Positions 25,791 through 34,942 of a DNA stretch of 64,000 nucleotides are shown here, in pieces. Each line of letters starts with the position of its first letter. Positions within the stretch are counted from its first letter, which is position 1. The notes under the pieces were generated by a model that saw only the letters and a list, made by a program, of their open reading frames with translations, was not told the origin of the DNA and made no database searches. The position numbers and the translations under genes are program-made. This DNA is from Paenibacillus sp. cl123 (GTDB lineage: Bacteria; Bacillota; Bacilli; Paenibacillales; NBRC-103111): contig NZ_FMYY01000001.1 of assembly GCF_900101595.1 (NCBI RefSeq), forward strand, positions 306,735 through 370,734, given 5' to 3'.

Positions 25791-28700
25791 GTGAGCGATT
25801 TTGTCCATTTGCATGTACATAGTGAATACAGTCTTCTTGATGGCGCCGCGCGCATCGACGAACTGGTCGGACAGGCGGCTTCCATGGGCATGAAGGCGCT
25901 GGCGCTTACGGATCATGGCGTGATGTACGGGGCGATTCCGTTCTACAAAGCGTGCAAGGCCAAGGGAATCAAGCCGATCATCGGCTGCGAGGTTTATTTC
26001 ACGACGGGATCGCTTCGGCAGAAGGGCAGCAGACAGGAGCAGCCGATCTATCATCTGATCCTGCTGGCGAAAAATTTGGCCGGCTACCGGAACCTGATGA
26101 GACTTGTATCGGTCGCCCATCTGGAAGGCTTTCACTACAAGCCCCGGATCGATCTGGAGCATCTGGAGCGCTACTCGGAAGGGCTGATCTGCACCAGCGC
26201 CTGCCTGGGGAGTGAGGTGTCCCAGCATCTGCTGCACGGCCGCTACGAGGAGGCGAAGGCGGCTGCGCACAGGTACCGGCATATTTTCGGAGATGACTTC
26301 TATCTGGAGGTCCAGGACCACGGGATGACCGAGCAGAAGAAGGTGCTTCAGGAGACGCTTCGCCTCAGCGCGGAGACGGGCATCCGGATGGTTGCGACCA
26401 ATGACGTGCATTACGTGCGGGAGCCTGACCATGAAGTGCAGGATGTGCTGATCTGTATCGGAACCGGCAAGACGGTGGAGGATGAGGACCGTCTGAAGAT
26501 CGGCACCTCGCAGCTGTATTTGAAGAGCCAGCAGCAGATGGCCGAGCTGTTCGCCCAAGTGCCGGAGGCCATCCGGAATGCGGCGGCGATTGCCGATGCT
26601 TGTCAGGTGGAGCTTGAATTCGGCCGCTCGATCCTGCCGCAATTCGACCCGATTCCCTCGGGGATGACGGCGGGCGACTATTTGGCCGAGCTGTGCCGGC
26701 AAGGGCTGGAGGCCCGGTATGCGGGCAGCTTGGAGTGGCAGGATACGCAGTGGCGCGCGGAAGTGGAAGAGCGGCTGTCCTACGAGCTTGGCGTCATCGA
26801 GCGGATGGGCTACTCGGATTACTTCCTGATCGTATGGGACTTTATCCGCTTCGCCCATGAGCAGGGCATCGTGACCGGACCTGGCCGCGGCTCGTCCGCA
26901 GGCAGTCTGGTCGCGTACACGCTGAGCATTACGGATGTCGATCCGATCAAGTACCGGCTGCTGTTCGAGCGCTTCCTGAATCCGGAGCGGGTGACGATGC
27001 CCGATATCGATATCGACTTCAGCGATCTGCGGCGCGATGAGGTCATCGACTACGTAGTCCGCAAGTACGGCCGGGATCGGGTGGCGCAGATCATCACGTT
27101 CGGCACGATGGCGGCGAAGGCCGCCGTCCGCGATGTGGGCCGGGCGCTGAACGTCCCGTTCCAGGAGGTGGACCGGGCGGCCAAGATGATTCCCCATCAG
27201 CTCGGCATGACGCTGGAGGAAGCGCTGCGGGTCAGTCCCGAGCTGCAGGCGCTTTCCGCCAAGCAGCCAAAAACCGCCGAGCTGCTTCGCTTCGCGATGA
27301 AAGTCGAGGGCATGCCGCGCCATGCTTCCACCCATGCGGCGGGCGTCATCATCTCCCGCGAGCCGCTGACGGAGTATGTGCCGCTGCAGGAGGGCAGCGA
27401 GCAGACGGCGCTTACGCAATACACGATGGAGCATCTGGAATCGATCGGTCTGCTGAAGATGGACTTTCTTGGTTTGCGGACGTTGTCCATCATCGAGCGG
27501 ACGCTCGGCTGGATTAGCGAGCAGACGGGCACGGAGATCGATTGGACTAAGATTTCTACCGATGATCCTCTGACCTACGAGCTGCTCGGCAAAGGCGATA
27601 CGACCGGCGTATTCCAGCTGGAGTCCGCCGGGATGCGAAGGGTGCTCAAGGAGCTGCGGCCGTCTCACTTCGAAGATGTGATTTCGGTTCTGGCACTGTA
27701 CCGGCCGGGTCCGATGGATTTCATACCCAAGTATATCAGCTCCAAGCATGGGGAGACCGAGGTCGAGTATCCGCATCCGGACCTCGAGCCGATTCTCCGG
27801 GACACGTACGGCATCATCGTTTACCAGGAGCAAATCATGCAGATCGCCTCCCGGATGGCGGGCTTTAATCTCGGTGAAGCGGATCTGCTGCGACGGGCCG
27901 TCAGCAAGAAGAAGCGCGAGGTGCTTGACGAGCAGCGCGAGCATTTTGTGCAGGGCAGCTTAAGGCAGGGCTACGGGGAGCAGGATGCCCACCGGGTGTA
28001 CGACATGATCGTACGCTTCGCCGACTACGGCTTCCCCCGGGCCCACGCGGCAGCCTACGGCGTTCTCGCCTTCCAGACGGCTTATCTGAAGGCGCATTAC
28101 CCGGTTCAATTTATGGCGTCCATGCTGACAGCCGTGATGGGCAGCCACCACAAGGTGGCGGAGTATGTGGACGAATGCCGGAGGATGGGAATCGCGGTGC
28201 TGCCGCCTGATGTGAACGAAAGCGGCTTTCTGTTCACGCCGACGTTGTCCGGCGGCAGTCCGGCTATCCGCTTCGGCTTGGCGGCGATCAAGAACGTCGG
28301 CACCCACGCGATCGAGTCGGTCATCGAGGGGCGCCGGGAAGGGCCATATGGAAGCCTGAGCGACCTGTGCCGCCGCGTGGACCTGCGCGTGTGCAACAAG
28401 CGGGTGCTGGAATCGCTGGTCCAGGGAGGCGCGCTGGGCACGCTGCCGGGCCACCGGGCCCAGCAGCTGGCTATGCTCGAGGAGGCCGTCGATGCGGCGG
28501 TCAAGTGGCGCAAGGACCGCGAGGCGCTGCAGCTGGTGCTCGACGGCTTCGATGAAGAGGTGACCTGGGAGCTGGAGTATCCCGACATCTCCCCCTATAC
28601 GCTGATGCAGCAGCTGGAGCTGGAGCGTGAGCTGCTCGGTTTGTATATTTCGGGCAGTCCGCTGGACGACTACGAGGAGCTGCTGCGGAAGCTGGAGCCG

Positions 28701-29627
28701 GACACGATGGCGCTGCTGTCCGAATATGCGGAAGGCAGCGAGGTGCTGGTGGCGGGGCTTGTCGTGTCGAACAAGACGATCGTGACGAAGAAGGGCCAGC
28801 CGATGGCTTTCATGGAGCTGGAGGACCGGGTGGGCAAAGCCGAGGTGGTGTTGTTCCCCGAGGTGTGGAAGACGTATGCTCCGCTCGTGCAGAAAGGCAA
28901 CCCGGTGCTGGTCGTCGCGAAGCTGCAGCATGGCGACGAGCAGTTCAAGCTGCTGGCCGACCGGCTGATAGCGCTGAGCGATCCGGAGGCTGAGCTGAAG
29001 GCAGCGAAGCACGGCGCGCAGAGCGCGGCGGTCCCGGCGGGACGCGCGGCCGGAGGCAGCGGCTACGCGCGGGGCATGCGGCAGGCTAGGCCGCCGGCCG
29101 AAGCCGCTGCGGCAGCCGGCAGCCGGGCACAGCCTGCGGCGGTGGGCGGTGCCGCGCCAGCGGGCCCGCCGGTGCCGGGAGCCGGCGATGCCCGCGCCCG
29201 GCCGCCGCAGCGTGGCGCAGGCGCAGGCTCCGGCCCGCAGGGCGGCGCAGCCGCCGCCCCGAGCCGCGGCGCGCAGCCGCCGAAGGCATCGCCGCAGCAG
29301 GCCGCCGCCAGGCCGGCCCGGCGGCAGCCCGGCGGCCCGGCGGCTGCGCCGCAGGCTCGCGGCGCGGCCGCAGACGCGGCCCGGCCCGCGTCTGCGGCGG
29401 GCCAGCGCGTCTACGTGCGCATCGCCGCAGACCGGGAGCAGCCGGCGGTGCTGGCCGCGCTCAAGGAGCTGATCGCCGGGCACAGCGGCCCGCTGCAGGT
29501 CGTCCTCTATTACGAGAGGACGCAGAAGACGCTTGCGCTCAGCGGCGAATTTAACGTGAAGCCGTCTCCTCAGCTGTTCGCGCGGATCGAGGAGCTGCTG
29601 GGCAAGCAGAGCGTAAAGGTGAAATAA
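25791..29627 (+). CDS. dnaE: DNA polymerase III alpha subunit DnaE, with a long Ala/Pro/Gly-rich insert
   Basis: 1278 residues from GTG 25791, where MSDFVHLHVHSEYSLLDG matches the family start; GGGGAGG lies 10 nt upstream. The PHP domain (1-280) is followed by the polymerase core with catalytic aspartates in PDIDIDFSD (405-409) and Asp558 in LKMDFLGL, helix-hairpin-helix region, and an OB fold (about 985-1060: VLVAGLVVSNKTIVTKKGQP). Residues about 1073-1203 are a low-complexity run of Ala, Pro, Gly, Arg and Gln. A normal C-terminal domain (RVYVRIAADREQP to the end) follows. Bacillus DnaE has about 1115 residues, so the insert explains the excess. DnaE extends RNA primers in low-GC Gram-positive replication. 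A longer start at ATG 25743 is possible. Confidence 0.95.
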   Translation: MSDFVHLHVHSEYSLLDGAARIDELVGQAASMGMKALALTDHGVMYGAIPFYKACKAKGIKPIIGCEVYFTTGSLRQKGSRQEQPIYHLILLAKNLAGYRNLMRLVSVAHLEGFHYKPRIDLEHLERYSEGLICTSACLGSEVSQHLLHGRYEEAKAAAHRYRHIFGDDFYLEVQDHGMTEQKKVLQETLRLSAETGIRMVATNDVHYVREPDHEVQDVLICIGTGKTVEDEDRLKIGTSQLYLKSQQQMAELFAQVPEAIRNAAAIADACQVELEFGRSILPQFDPIPSGMTAGDYLAELCRQGLEARYAGSLEWQDTQWRAEVEERLSYELGVIERMGYSDYFLIVWDFIRFAHEQGIVTGPGRGSSAGSLVAYTLSITDVDPIKYRLLFERFLNPERVTMPDIDIDFSDLRRDEVIDYVVRKYGRDRVAQIITFGTMAAKAAVRDVGRALNVPFQEVDRAAKMIPHQLGMTLEEALRVSPELQALSAKQPKTAELLRFAMKVEGMPRHASTHAAGVIISREPLTEYVPLQEGSEQTALTQYTMEHLESIGLLKMDFLGLRTLSIIERTLGWISEQTGTEIDWTKISTDDPLTYELLGKGDTTGVFQLESAGMRRVLKELRPSHFEDVISVLALYRPGPMDFIPKYISSKHGETEVEYPHPDLEPILRDTYGIIVYQEQIMQIASRMAGFNLGEADLLRRAVSKKKREVLDEQREHFVQGSLRQGYGEQDAHRVYDMIVRFADYGFPRAHAAAYGVLAFQTAYLKAHYPVQFMASMLTAVMGSHHKVAEYVDECRRMGIAVLPPDVNESGFLFTPTLSGGSPAIRFGLAAIKNVGTHAIESVIEGRREGPYGSLSDLCRRVDLRVCNKRVLESLVQGGALGTLPGHRAQQLAMLEEAVDAAVKWRKDREALQLVLDGFDEEVTWELEYPDISPYTLMQQLELERELLGLYISGSPLDDYEELLRKLEPDTMALLSEYAEGSEVLVAGLVVSNKTIVTKKGQPMAFMELEDRVGKAEVVLFPEVWKTYAPLVQKGNPVLVVAKLQHGDEQFKLLADRLIALSDPEAELKAAKHGAQSAAVPAGRAAGGSGYARGMRQARPPAEAAAAAGSRAQPAAVGGAAPAGPPVPGAGDARARPPQRGAGAGSGPQGGAAAAPSRGAQPPKASPQQAAARPARRQPGGPAAAPQARGAAADAARPASAAGQRVYVRIAADREQPAVLAALKELIAGHSGPLQVVLYYERTQKTLALSGEFNVKPSPQLFARIEELLGKQSVKVK

Positions 29628-29632
29628 TACAA

Positions 29633-29735
29633 GCCTCCTTCGCATACATTTAGTAACCCGAGCTATCGTCGGCCCGCCGCATGCCAAGCGGCCGGAGAAC
29701 AGCGTGACGCGTGTTACGAATGAATCGAAGGAGGC
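29633..29735 (+). promoter_or_regulatory. Structured leader that pairs with the pgpA ribosome binding site
   Basis: GCCTCCTTCG (29633-29642) is the exact complement of CGAAGGAGGC (29726-29735), which contains the ribosome binding site of the next gene. Inside it, GTAAC (29653-29657) pairs with GTTAC (29713-29717), and GCCGC/GCGGC form an inner hairpin near 29676. The leader can thus fold into one long stem that hides the GAAGGAGG. Confidence 0.6.
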
Positions 29736-29744
29736 GTTGTTGTT

Positions 29745-30230
29745 ATGTCGCATCAACCTATCGTGGCTTATCTGGAGAAGCGCGGAGTAACGGTGGAGCG
29801 GATCGCGGATATCGTCTATGAGCTGCAGGCTCCCTACAATCCGGCTCTGTCCAAAGAGGCGTGCCAAGAGAGTGTGCTGACCGTGCTGCAGAAGCGGGAG
29901 GTGCAGTATGTGCTCTACACAGGGATTGCGCTCGACGAGCTCGCGGAGCAGAAGCTTCTGCCCCAGCCGCTGCAACAGTTGATGGAGACGGACGCTTCGC
30001 TGTATGGCGTGGATGAGACGCTTGCCCTCGGCATCGTACATGTGTACGGAATGATCGGACTTACCAGCTTCGGCTATTTGGATAAAAATAAAATCGGCAT
30101 AATTCGCGATTTGAACGATCATGCGGATGCGATCCATGTGTTCCTCGACGATCTGGTTGCAGGCTTGGCGGCCGCGGCTTCCGCGCGCATCGCCCATAGG
30201 CAGCAGGATGAGGCGGACCGGCAAACCTGA
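29745..30230 (+). CDS. Phosphatidylglycerophosphatase A-family protein (YutG-like)
   Basis: 161 residues: an N-terminal helical part (LEKRGVTVERIADIVYELQAPYNP), then VLYTGIALDELAEQKLLPQP, LYGVDETLALGIVHVYGMIG, LTSFGYLDKNKIGIIRDLN and a helical Ala-rich end with DDLVAGLAAAASARI. This is the YutG/PgpA soluble form found in Bacillota, which may act on phosphatidylglycerol phosphate in phospholipid synthesis. The ATG at 29745 follows GAAGGAGG by 9 nt. That ribosome binding site can be covered by the upstream stem. Confidence 0.88.
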   Translation: MSHQPIVAYLEKRGVTVERIADIVYELQAPYNPALSKEACQESVLTVLQKREVQYVLYTGIALDELAEQKLLPQPLQQLMETDASLYGVDETLALGIVHVYGMIGLTSFGYLDKNKIGIIRDLNDHADAIHVFLDDLVAGLAAAASARIAHRQQDEADRQT

Positions 30231-30367
30231 GGAGCTGGCGCTGCGATTTCGAGTGAATCCGCGTTGTTTCGCCGAATTTCTGGTACACGGAGTCCTCCTG
30301 AGCTCGGTTGCGGGAAAAAGTGGAGTTATGATATCATTATTCCATTATGTTCGGGAGGTCTTTTTTC

Positions 30368-30559
30368 ATGTGGACCGTGATCTATATCGCACCTACGGCG
30401 AAAATAGCCGATAGAATCAAGCTGAAGTTGACCGAAGAAGGCTTTCTGGTACAGGTTCGGGCTATTAACATGACCAAAAATCAGTTTGAAATCCTTGTTC
30501 CCGAAGGCGAAGTGGAAGAAGTTCAAGAGGTGCTGAATACCATTTTGCATAGATCCTGA
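30368..30559 (+). CDS. Conserved 63-residue protein ahead of accD, unknown function
   Basis: MWTVIYIAPTAKIADRIKLK, then LTEEGFLVQVRAINMTKNQF and a C-terminal amphipathic helix (EVEEVQEVLNTILH) suggest a small beta-alpha-beta-beta-alpha fold like DUF2007 proteins. Such a gene is often found in front of accD in Paenibacillus-type genomes and has been labelled in many ways without support. GGGAGG lies 10 nt before the ATG at 30368, preferred to the in-frame start at 30347. It probably shares a transcript with accD-accA-pyk. Confidence 0.8.
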   Translation: MWTVIYIAPTAKIADRIKLKLTEEGFLVQVRAINMTKNQFEILVPEGEVEEVQEVLNTILHRS

Positions 30560-30625
30560 ATGCTCGGATGACGAAAAGCTGCGGTATGCACGGACAAGTC
30601 CAACAAAGTAAGGCGAGGTGTGATC

Positions 30626-31552
30626 GTGCAATTTAAAGACTTGTTTCAGAAGAAAAGAAAGTACGCGACCGTCCCCAATACGGAAAGGCCTGTCGCCGGC
30701 CAGCCGCTGGACGGCGGCATCGACGTGCCCGAGGAAAGGCCAAGGCGCGAAATTCCCGAGGGATTGATGAACAAATGCCCGAAGTGCGGGACGATTCAGT
30801 ACAATAAAGAGCTGGACAAGAACCTGAAGGTATGCTCCTCCTGCGATTATCATTATCGGCTGAGCGCAGTGGAGCGCATCCAGATGACGATGGACGAGGG
30901 AGAGTTCACGGAGCTGGACAGCGAGATGATCTCGGAGGACCCGCTCGGCTTTCCGGACTATGCCGGCAAGTACGCGAAGGCGATGGAATCGACGGGCATG
31001 CAGGATGCGGTCATCACCGGCGAAGGGCGCATTGGCGGTCATCCTGTCGTAATGGCCGTGATGAGCTTTGATTTTATGGGCGGCTCGCTTGGCTCCGTAG
31101 TCGGGGAGAAAGTCACCCGGGCTATCGAGTATGCGATCGAGACAGGCCATCCGATGATTATCTTCTCGACCTCGGGCGGCGCGCGCATGCAGGAAAGCAT
31201 TCTCAGCCTGATGCAGATGGCGAAAACCAGCGCGGCCTTGGCCAAGCTGAACGACCGCGGGGGATTATACGTCTCGGTCATCACCGATCCGACCTTCGGA
31301 GGCGTGTCGGCAAGCTTCGCGATGCTGGGCGATTATATTATCGCGGAGCCGGGGGCCGCTTTCGGCTTCACGGGCCGCCGCGTCATCGAGCAGACGATCA
31401 GGCAGAAGCTGCCGGACAACTTCCAGACTTCGGAGTTCAATCTGAAGCATGGCCAAGTGGATATGGTTGCCCATCGCAAGGATCTGCGGGGGATGCTGGC
31501 CAAGCTGCTCGGCATGCATACGGTAAAGGAGGAAGTCGTCCATGGCCAATGA
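30626..31552 (+). CDS. accD: Acetyl-CoA carboxylase carboxyltransferase beta subunit
   Basis: The N-terminal zinc ribbon is complete: Cys51, Cys54, Cys70 and Cys73 (CPKCGT and CSSCDY). The crotonase-like core follows with [38 protein letters not shown] and [12 protein letters not shown]. With AccA it moves the carboxyl group from biotin to acetyl-CoA to make malonyl-CoA for fatty acid synthesis. GTG at 30626 ([13 protein letters not shown]) is chosen over GTG at 30620 because of the distance to the AGGCGAGG site. The end overlaps the accA start by 11 bp. Confidence 0.95.
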   Translation: MQFKDLFQKKRKYATVPNTERPVAGQPLDGGIDVPEERPRREIPEGLMNKCPKCGTIQYNKELDKNLKVCSSCDYHYRLSAVERIQMTMDEGEFTELDSEMISEDPLGFPDYAGKYAKAMESTGMQDAVITGEGRIGGHPVVMAVMSFDFMGGSLGSVVGEKVTRAIEYAIETGHPMIIFSTSGGARMQESILSLMQMAKTSAALAKLNDRGGLYVSVITDPTFGGVSASFAMLGDYIIAEPGAAFGFTGRRVIEQTIRQKLPDNFQTSEFNLKHGQVDMVAHRKDLRGMLAKLLGMHTVKEEVVHGQ

Positions 31553-32516
31553 AATGCCCTTTGAGCTGCCGTTAGCGGAGCTTCGCGCCAAGATTGAGGA
31601 GCTGCGCAAGTTCAGCCGGGACAAGCAGATCGACTTCTCCGAAGAGATTGCACGTCTGGAGCAGCGGCTGGCCCAGCTGGAGGGGGAGCTCTACGAGAGC
31701 ATGTCCACCCAGCAGAAAATGCAGGTCGCGCGCCATCCGCAGCGGCCGACGACGCTGGATTATATCCAGCATTTGTTTACGGATTTCATGGAGCTTCACG
31801 GTGACCGTCTATATGGCGACGACCTCGCGATTGTAGGCGGCATTGCCCGTTTCAACGGTATTCCCGTTACGGTGATCGGCCATCAGAAGGGCAGAGACAC
31901 CAAGGAAAATATCGCCCGTTTCTTCGGCTCCCCCCATCCCGACGGCTTCCGCAAGGCGCTGCGGCTGATGAAGCAGGCCGACAAGTTCAATCGTCCGATC
32001 CTGACCTTCATCGATACGAAAGGAGCTTATCCGGGCAATGCGGCGGAGGAACGCGGACAAGGCGAAGCCATTGCGCGCAATTTGCTGGAGATGGCGGCGA
32101 TGCGGGTGCCGATATTGTGCGTCGTGATCGGCGAGGGCGGCAGCGGCGGCGCGTTGGCGCTCGGCGTCGGCAATCGCGTGTTCATGCTTGAGAATTCGAT
32201 CTATTCGGTTATCAGTCCGGAAGGCGCGGCTTCGATTCTTTATAAAGATGCTTCCAAGTCGATGGAAGCGGCGGAAGCGATGAAGATCACCGCCGATGAG
32301 ATTTTGAAGCAAGGCGTGATCGATGCCATCATCCCCGAACCGAAGGGCGGCGCCCATCGGGATATTGCGATGCAGGCAGAAGCGATCAAGACGACGCTGT
32401 GGCAGCATCTGCAGGAGCTGATGGCGATGTCCGGGGAGCAGCTCATCGAAGACCGTTACCGCAAGTTTAGACAAATAGGCAGATTTACAACCATCCAGGA
32501 GGGTAACCATGCGTAG
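31542..32516 (+). CDS. accA: Acetyl-CoA carboxylase carboxyltransferase alpha subunit
   Basis: 324 residues with the family start [19 protein letters not shown], then [56 protein letters not shown] and [20 protein letters not shown]. It forms the alpha2beta2 carboxyltransferase with AccD. The ATG at 31542 overlaps the accD end, with AAAGGAGGAAG in the accD coding sequence; the accA end in turn overlaps pyk by 8 bp. The three genes are thus translationally coupled. Confidence 0.96.
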   Translation: MANEMPFELPLAELRAKIEELRKFSRDKQIDFSEEIARLEQRLAQLEGELYESMSTQQKMQVARHPQRPTTLDYIQHLFTDFMELHGDRLYGDDLAIVGGIARFNGIPVTVIGHQKGRDTKENIARFFGSPHPDGFRKALRLMKQADKFNRPILTFIDTKGAYPGNAAEERGQGEAIARNLLEMAAMRVPILCVVIGEGGSGGALALGVGNRVFMLENSIYSVISPEGAASILYKDASKSMEAAEAMKITADEILKQGVIDAIIPEPKGGAHRDIAMQAEAIKTTLWQHLQELMAMSGEQLIEDRYRKFRQIGRFTTIQEGNHA

Positions 32517-34269
32517 AACCAAAATTGTATGTACTATCGGTCCAGTGAGCGAATCGCTGGAAATGTTCAAGAAACTGATCGGAGCAGGCATGAACGTCGC
32601 CCGCCTCAATTTCTCTCACGGCGATTTCGAGGAGCATGGCAACCGGATTAAAAACGTCCGCGAGGCGTGCAGGGAGCTGGGCCGCAGCGATGTGGCGATT
32701 TTGCTCGATACCAAGGGTCCGGAGATTCGTACCGGCAAGCTGAAAGACGACCAGAAGGTCGAGCTGATCCAGGATCAGCTGATTACGCTGACAACGGAAG
32801 AGATCGTCGGAGATGCCGAGCGCGTCCATATTACGTATCGGGATTTGTACAAGGATGTGCGGATCGGCTCGACGATTCTGATCGACGACGGTCTGATCGG
32901 TCTGACGGTTGAAGACATCCGGGGCACGGATATCGTCTGCCGCATCAAGAACGGCGGGCTCCTCGGCGGCAAGAAAGGCGTGAACGTGCCTGGCGTGAAG
33001 ATCAACCTGCCGGGCATCACCGAGAAGGATGCCAACGATATTATTTTCGGCATTCAACAGGGCGTTGATTTCATCGCCGCTTCGTTCGTCCGCAAAGCGA
33101 GCGACGTTATCGAAATCCGGGAAATTCTGGAGCGTCACAACGCGAATCATATCCAGATCATCTCCAAGATCGAAAACCAGGAAGGCGTCGACAACCTCGA
33201 CGAAATTCTGGAAGTATCCGACGGCCTGATGGTTGCGCGCGGAGACCTTGGCGTGGAGATTCCGGCCGAGGATGTGCCGATCGTCCAGAAGGCGATGATC
33301 AAGAAATGTAACCAGGCCGGCAAGCCGGTTATTACCGCGACTATGATGCTCGACTCCATGCAGCGCAACCCGCGTCCGACCCGTGCGGAAGCGAGCGACG
33401 TGGCCAATGCCATCTTCGACGGCACGGATGCCGTCATGCTGTCCGGCGAGACGGCTGCCGGGAAATATCCGGTCGAGTCCGTCCAGACGATGGCCCGCAT
33501 CGCCGAGCGTGCGGAGAGCGCGCTGGAGCACCGCGAGATTTTCATTCGCCAGAGCAACGCCCAGCAGACGACGGTGACCGAGGCGATCAGCCAAGCGGTT
33601 GCGAACTCGGCTCTGGACCTGCATGCACGCGCGATCCTGACCGCTACCGAAAGCGGATATACGGCACGGATGGTGTCCAAATATCGTCCGAAGGCGCCGA
33701 TTATCGCCGTTACGCCGGATGACAGCGTGCTCCGCCGCCTGTCCCTCGTCTGGGGCGTTGTGGCGCTCAAAGGCGAGTCGTGTACGTCGACGGACCAGTT
33801 GTTTGAGATGGCTGTCGATGCCAGCGTGAAGACCGGGCTGGTCAGCCTCGGCGATATCGTCGTCATCACGGCGGGCGTGCCGGTAGGCCGCTCCGGAACG
33901 ACGAACCTGATCAAGGTGCATCAGGTCGGCGAGATGATCGCCAAAGGACAAGGCATCGGCACGCAGAACGCGACGGGCAAGGTCATCGTCGCCCGCAGCG
34001 CCGAAGAAGCGAATGCCAAAGCGACCGAAGGCTGCATTCTCATCACGCCAACCACCGACAAGGAATATATGCCGGCCTTCGAAAGAGCGGCAGCGGTCAT
34101 TACCGAGACCGGCGGCATTACCTCCCATGCGGCTGTCGTCGGCATCAGCCTCGGCAAGCCGGTTATCGTCGGCGTAGAAAATGCGCTGTCCATCCTGAAG
34201 GACGGAGCGGAAGTATCCATTTATCCTGAGGTCGGCGTGATTTATTCGGGCCGCGCACGGGTATTGTAA
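32509..34269 (+). CDS. pyk: Pyruvate kinase with C-terminal PEP-utilising-type domain
   Basis: 586 residues: [43 protein letters not shown], the B domain, [34 protein letters not shown] and TATMMLDSM show a full pyruvate kinase (phosphoenolpyruvate + ADP to pyruvate + ATP). The last ~110 residues ([36 protein letters not shown]) are the extra phosphohistidine-like domain known from Bacillus and Geobacillus pyruvate kinases, with Thr/Ser-His. In Bacillus the order is accD-accA-pfkA-pyk; here pfkA is not between them. AGGAGGG precedes the ATG at 32509. Confidence 0.96.
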   Translation: MRRTKIVCTIGPVSESLEMFKKLIGAGMNVARLNFSHGDFEEHGNRIKNVREACRELGRSDVAILLDTKGPEIRTGKLKDDQKVELIQDQLITLTTEEIVGDAERVHITYRDLYKDVRIGSTILIDDGLIGLTVEDIRGTDIVCRIKNGGLLGGKKGVNVPGVKINLPGITEKDANDIIFGIQQGVDFIAASFVRKASDVIEIREILERHNANHIQIISKIENQEGVDNLDEILEVSDGLMVARGDLGVEIPAEDVPIVQKAMIKKCNQAGKPVITATMMLDSMQRNPRPTRAEASDVANAIFDGTDAVMLSGETAAGKYPVESVQTMARIAERAESALEHREIFIRQSNAQQTTVTEAISQAVANSALDLHARAILTATESGYTARMVSKYRPKAPIIAVTPDDSVLRRLSLVWGVVALKGESCTSTDQLFEMAVDASVKTGLVSLGDIVVITAGVPVGRSGTTNLIKVHQVGEMIAKGQGIGTQNATGKVIVARSAEEANAKATEGCILITPTTDKEYMPAFERAAAVITETGGITSHAAVVGISLGKPVIVGVENALSILKDGAEVSIYPEVGVIYSGRARVL

Positions 34270-34297
34270 GAGGGTAAGGGTTGAATAGGAAAGAAGG

Positions 34298-34330
34298 GAG
34301 CGAAATCGAATACCGGTTTCGCTCTTTTGT
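34298..34330 (+). terminator. Terminator of the accD-accA-pyk unit
   Basis: GAGCGAAA (34298-34305) pairs with TTTCGCTC (34316-34323), loop about 10 nt, followed by TTTTGTTT. It lies 28 bp after the pyk stop. Confidence 0.85.
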
Positions 34331-34351
34331 TTGCCGACAAGAGGTAAGGAG

Positions 34352-34774
34352 ATGACTCGGGCGATGTGGCATAACTATGAAATTCGGGTACGCTATCAGG
34401 AGACGGATCAGATGGGGGTCGTATATCATGCCAATTATTTGACCTGGCTGGAGATCGGCCGGACGGAAATGATCCGCGAGCTGGGCATCCCCTACGAACG
34501 GCTGGAAGCCCAGGGCTTGCTGCTGCCGGTCCTGGAGGCCGATCTCAAGTTCAGGCAGCCGGCCCGCTACGATGACCGGGTCACGGTATATACGCGGCTG
34601 GAGTCCTTGACCCCGATGCGACTGCATTTTGCCTATGAAGTGAAGCGGGATGACGACCTGCTCGTCGCGGGCGCCACGCGGCATGTATGGGTGAACCGGA
34701 GCTGGAAGCCGGTGCGTCTCGACCGGGAAGCGCCCGCCGTATACGCGCTGCTGACGGAAGCAGGCTCCCGTTAA
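34352..34774 (+). CDS. Acyl-CoA thioesterase, YbgC/4-hydroxybenzoyl-CoA thioesterase family
   Basis: 140 residues with the hotdog-fold catalytic pattern YQETDQMGVVYHANYLTWLE (Asp and the following loop), EIGRTEMIRELG, and DDRVTVYTRLESLTPMRLHF. The family splits short acyl-CoA or acyl-ACP thioesters; YbgC-type proteins are often linked to membrane lipid supply. The ATG at 34352 fits AAGAGG 7 nt upstream; a second ATG at 34364 sits behind AAGGAG at 12 nt and may be used instead. It follows pyk's terminator and has no clear partner. Confidence 0.88.
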   Translation: MTRAMWHNYEIRVRYQETDQMGVVYHANYLTWLEIGRTEMIRELGIPYERLEAQGLLLPVLEADLKFRQPARYDDRVTVYTRLESLTPMRLHFAYEVKRDDDLLVAGATRHVWVNRSWKPVRLDREAPAVYALLTEAGSR

Positions 34775-34823
34775 ACCGGAACTGAGAGCTTAGACTCAGA
34801 AAGTCGGGATATGCCGCCTGGTA

Positions 34824-34862
34824 TTTACATAAAGTTTACAAAAGATGCATTGTCTCTTAACA
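34824..34862 (+). promoter_or_regulatory. PhoP-box-like array upstream of ppk
   Basis: TTTACA (34824), TTTACA (34835), TGCATT (34846, worn) and TTAACA (34857) lie in an exact 11-bp period. PhoP of Bacillus binds TT(A/C/T)ACA direct repeats separated by about 5 nt, i.e. 11 bp apart. The array ends 80 bp before the ppk start. Confidence 0.7.
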
Positions 34863-34942
34863 TTGTCGAATTACGATGGAGGAAACAGAAGCCCGCAGAC
34901 GGAATTAGACAATGATGCGGATGCCATGGGGGTATAGTACCG

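Noticed and set aside
25746-30224. Minus-strand frames of 732 and 754 residues across dnaE and pgpA
   Set aside because: Shadow frames of a GC-rich gene; composition dominated by Arg, His, Gln and Leu, no start signals.
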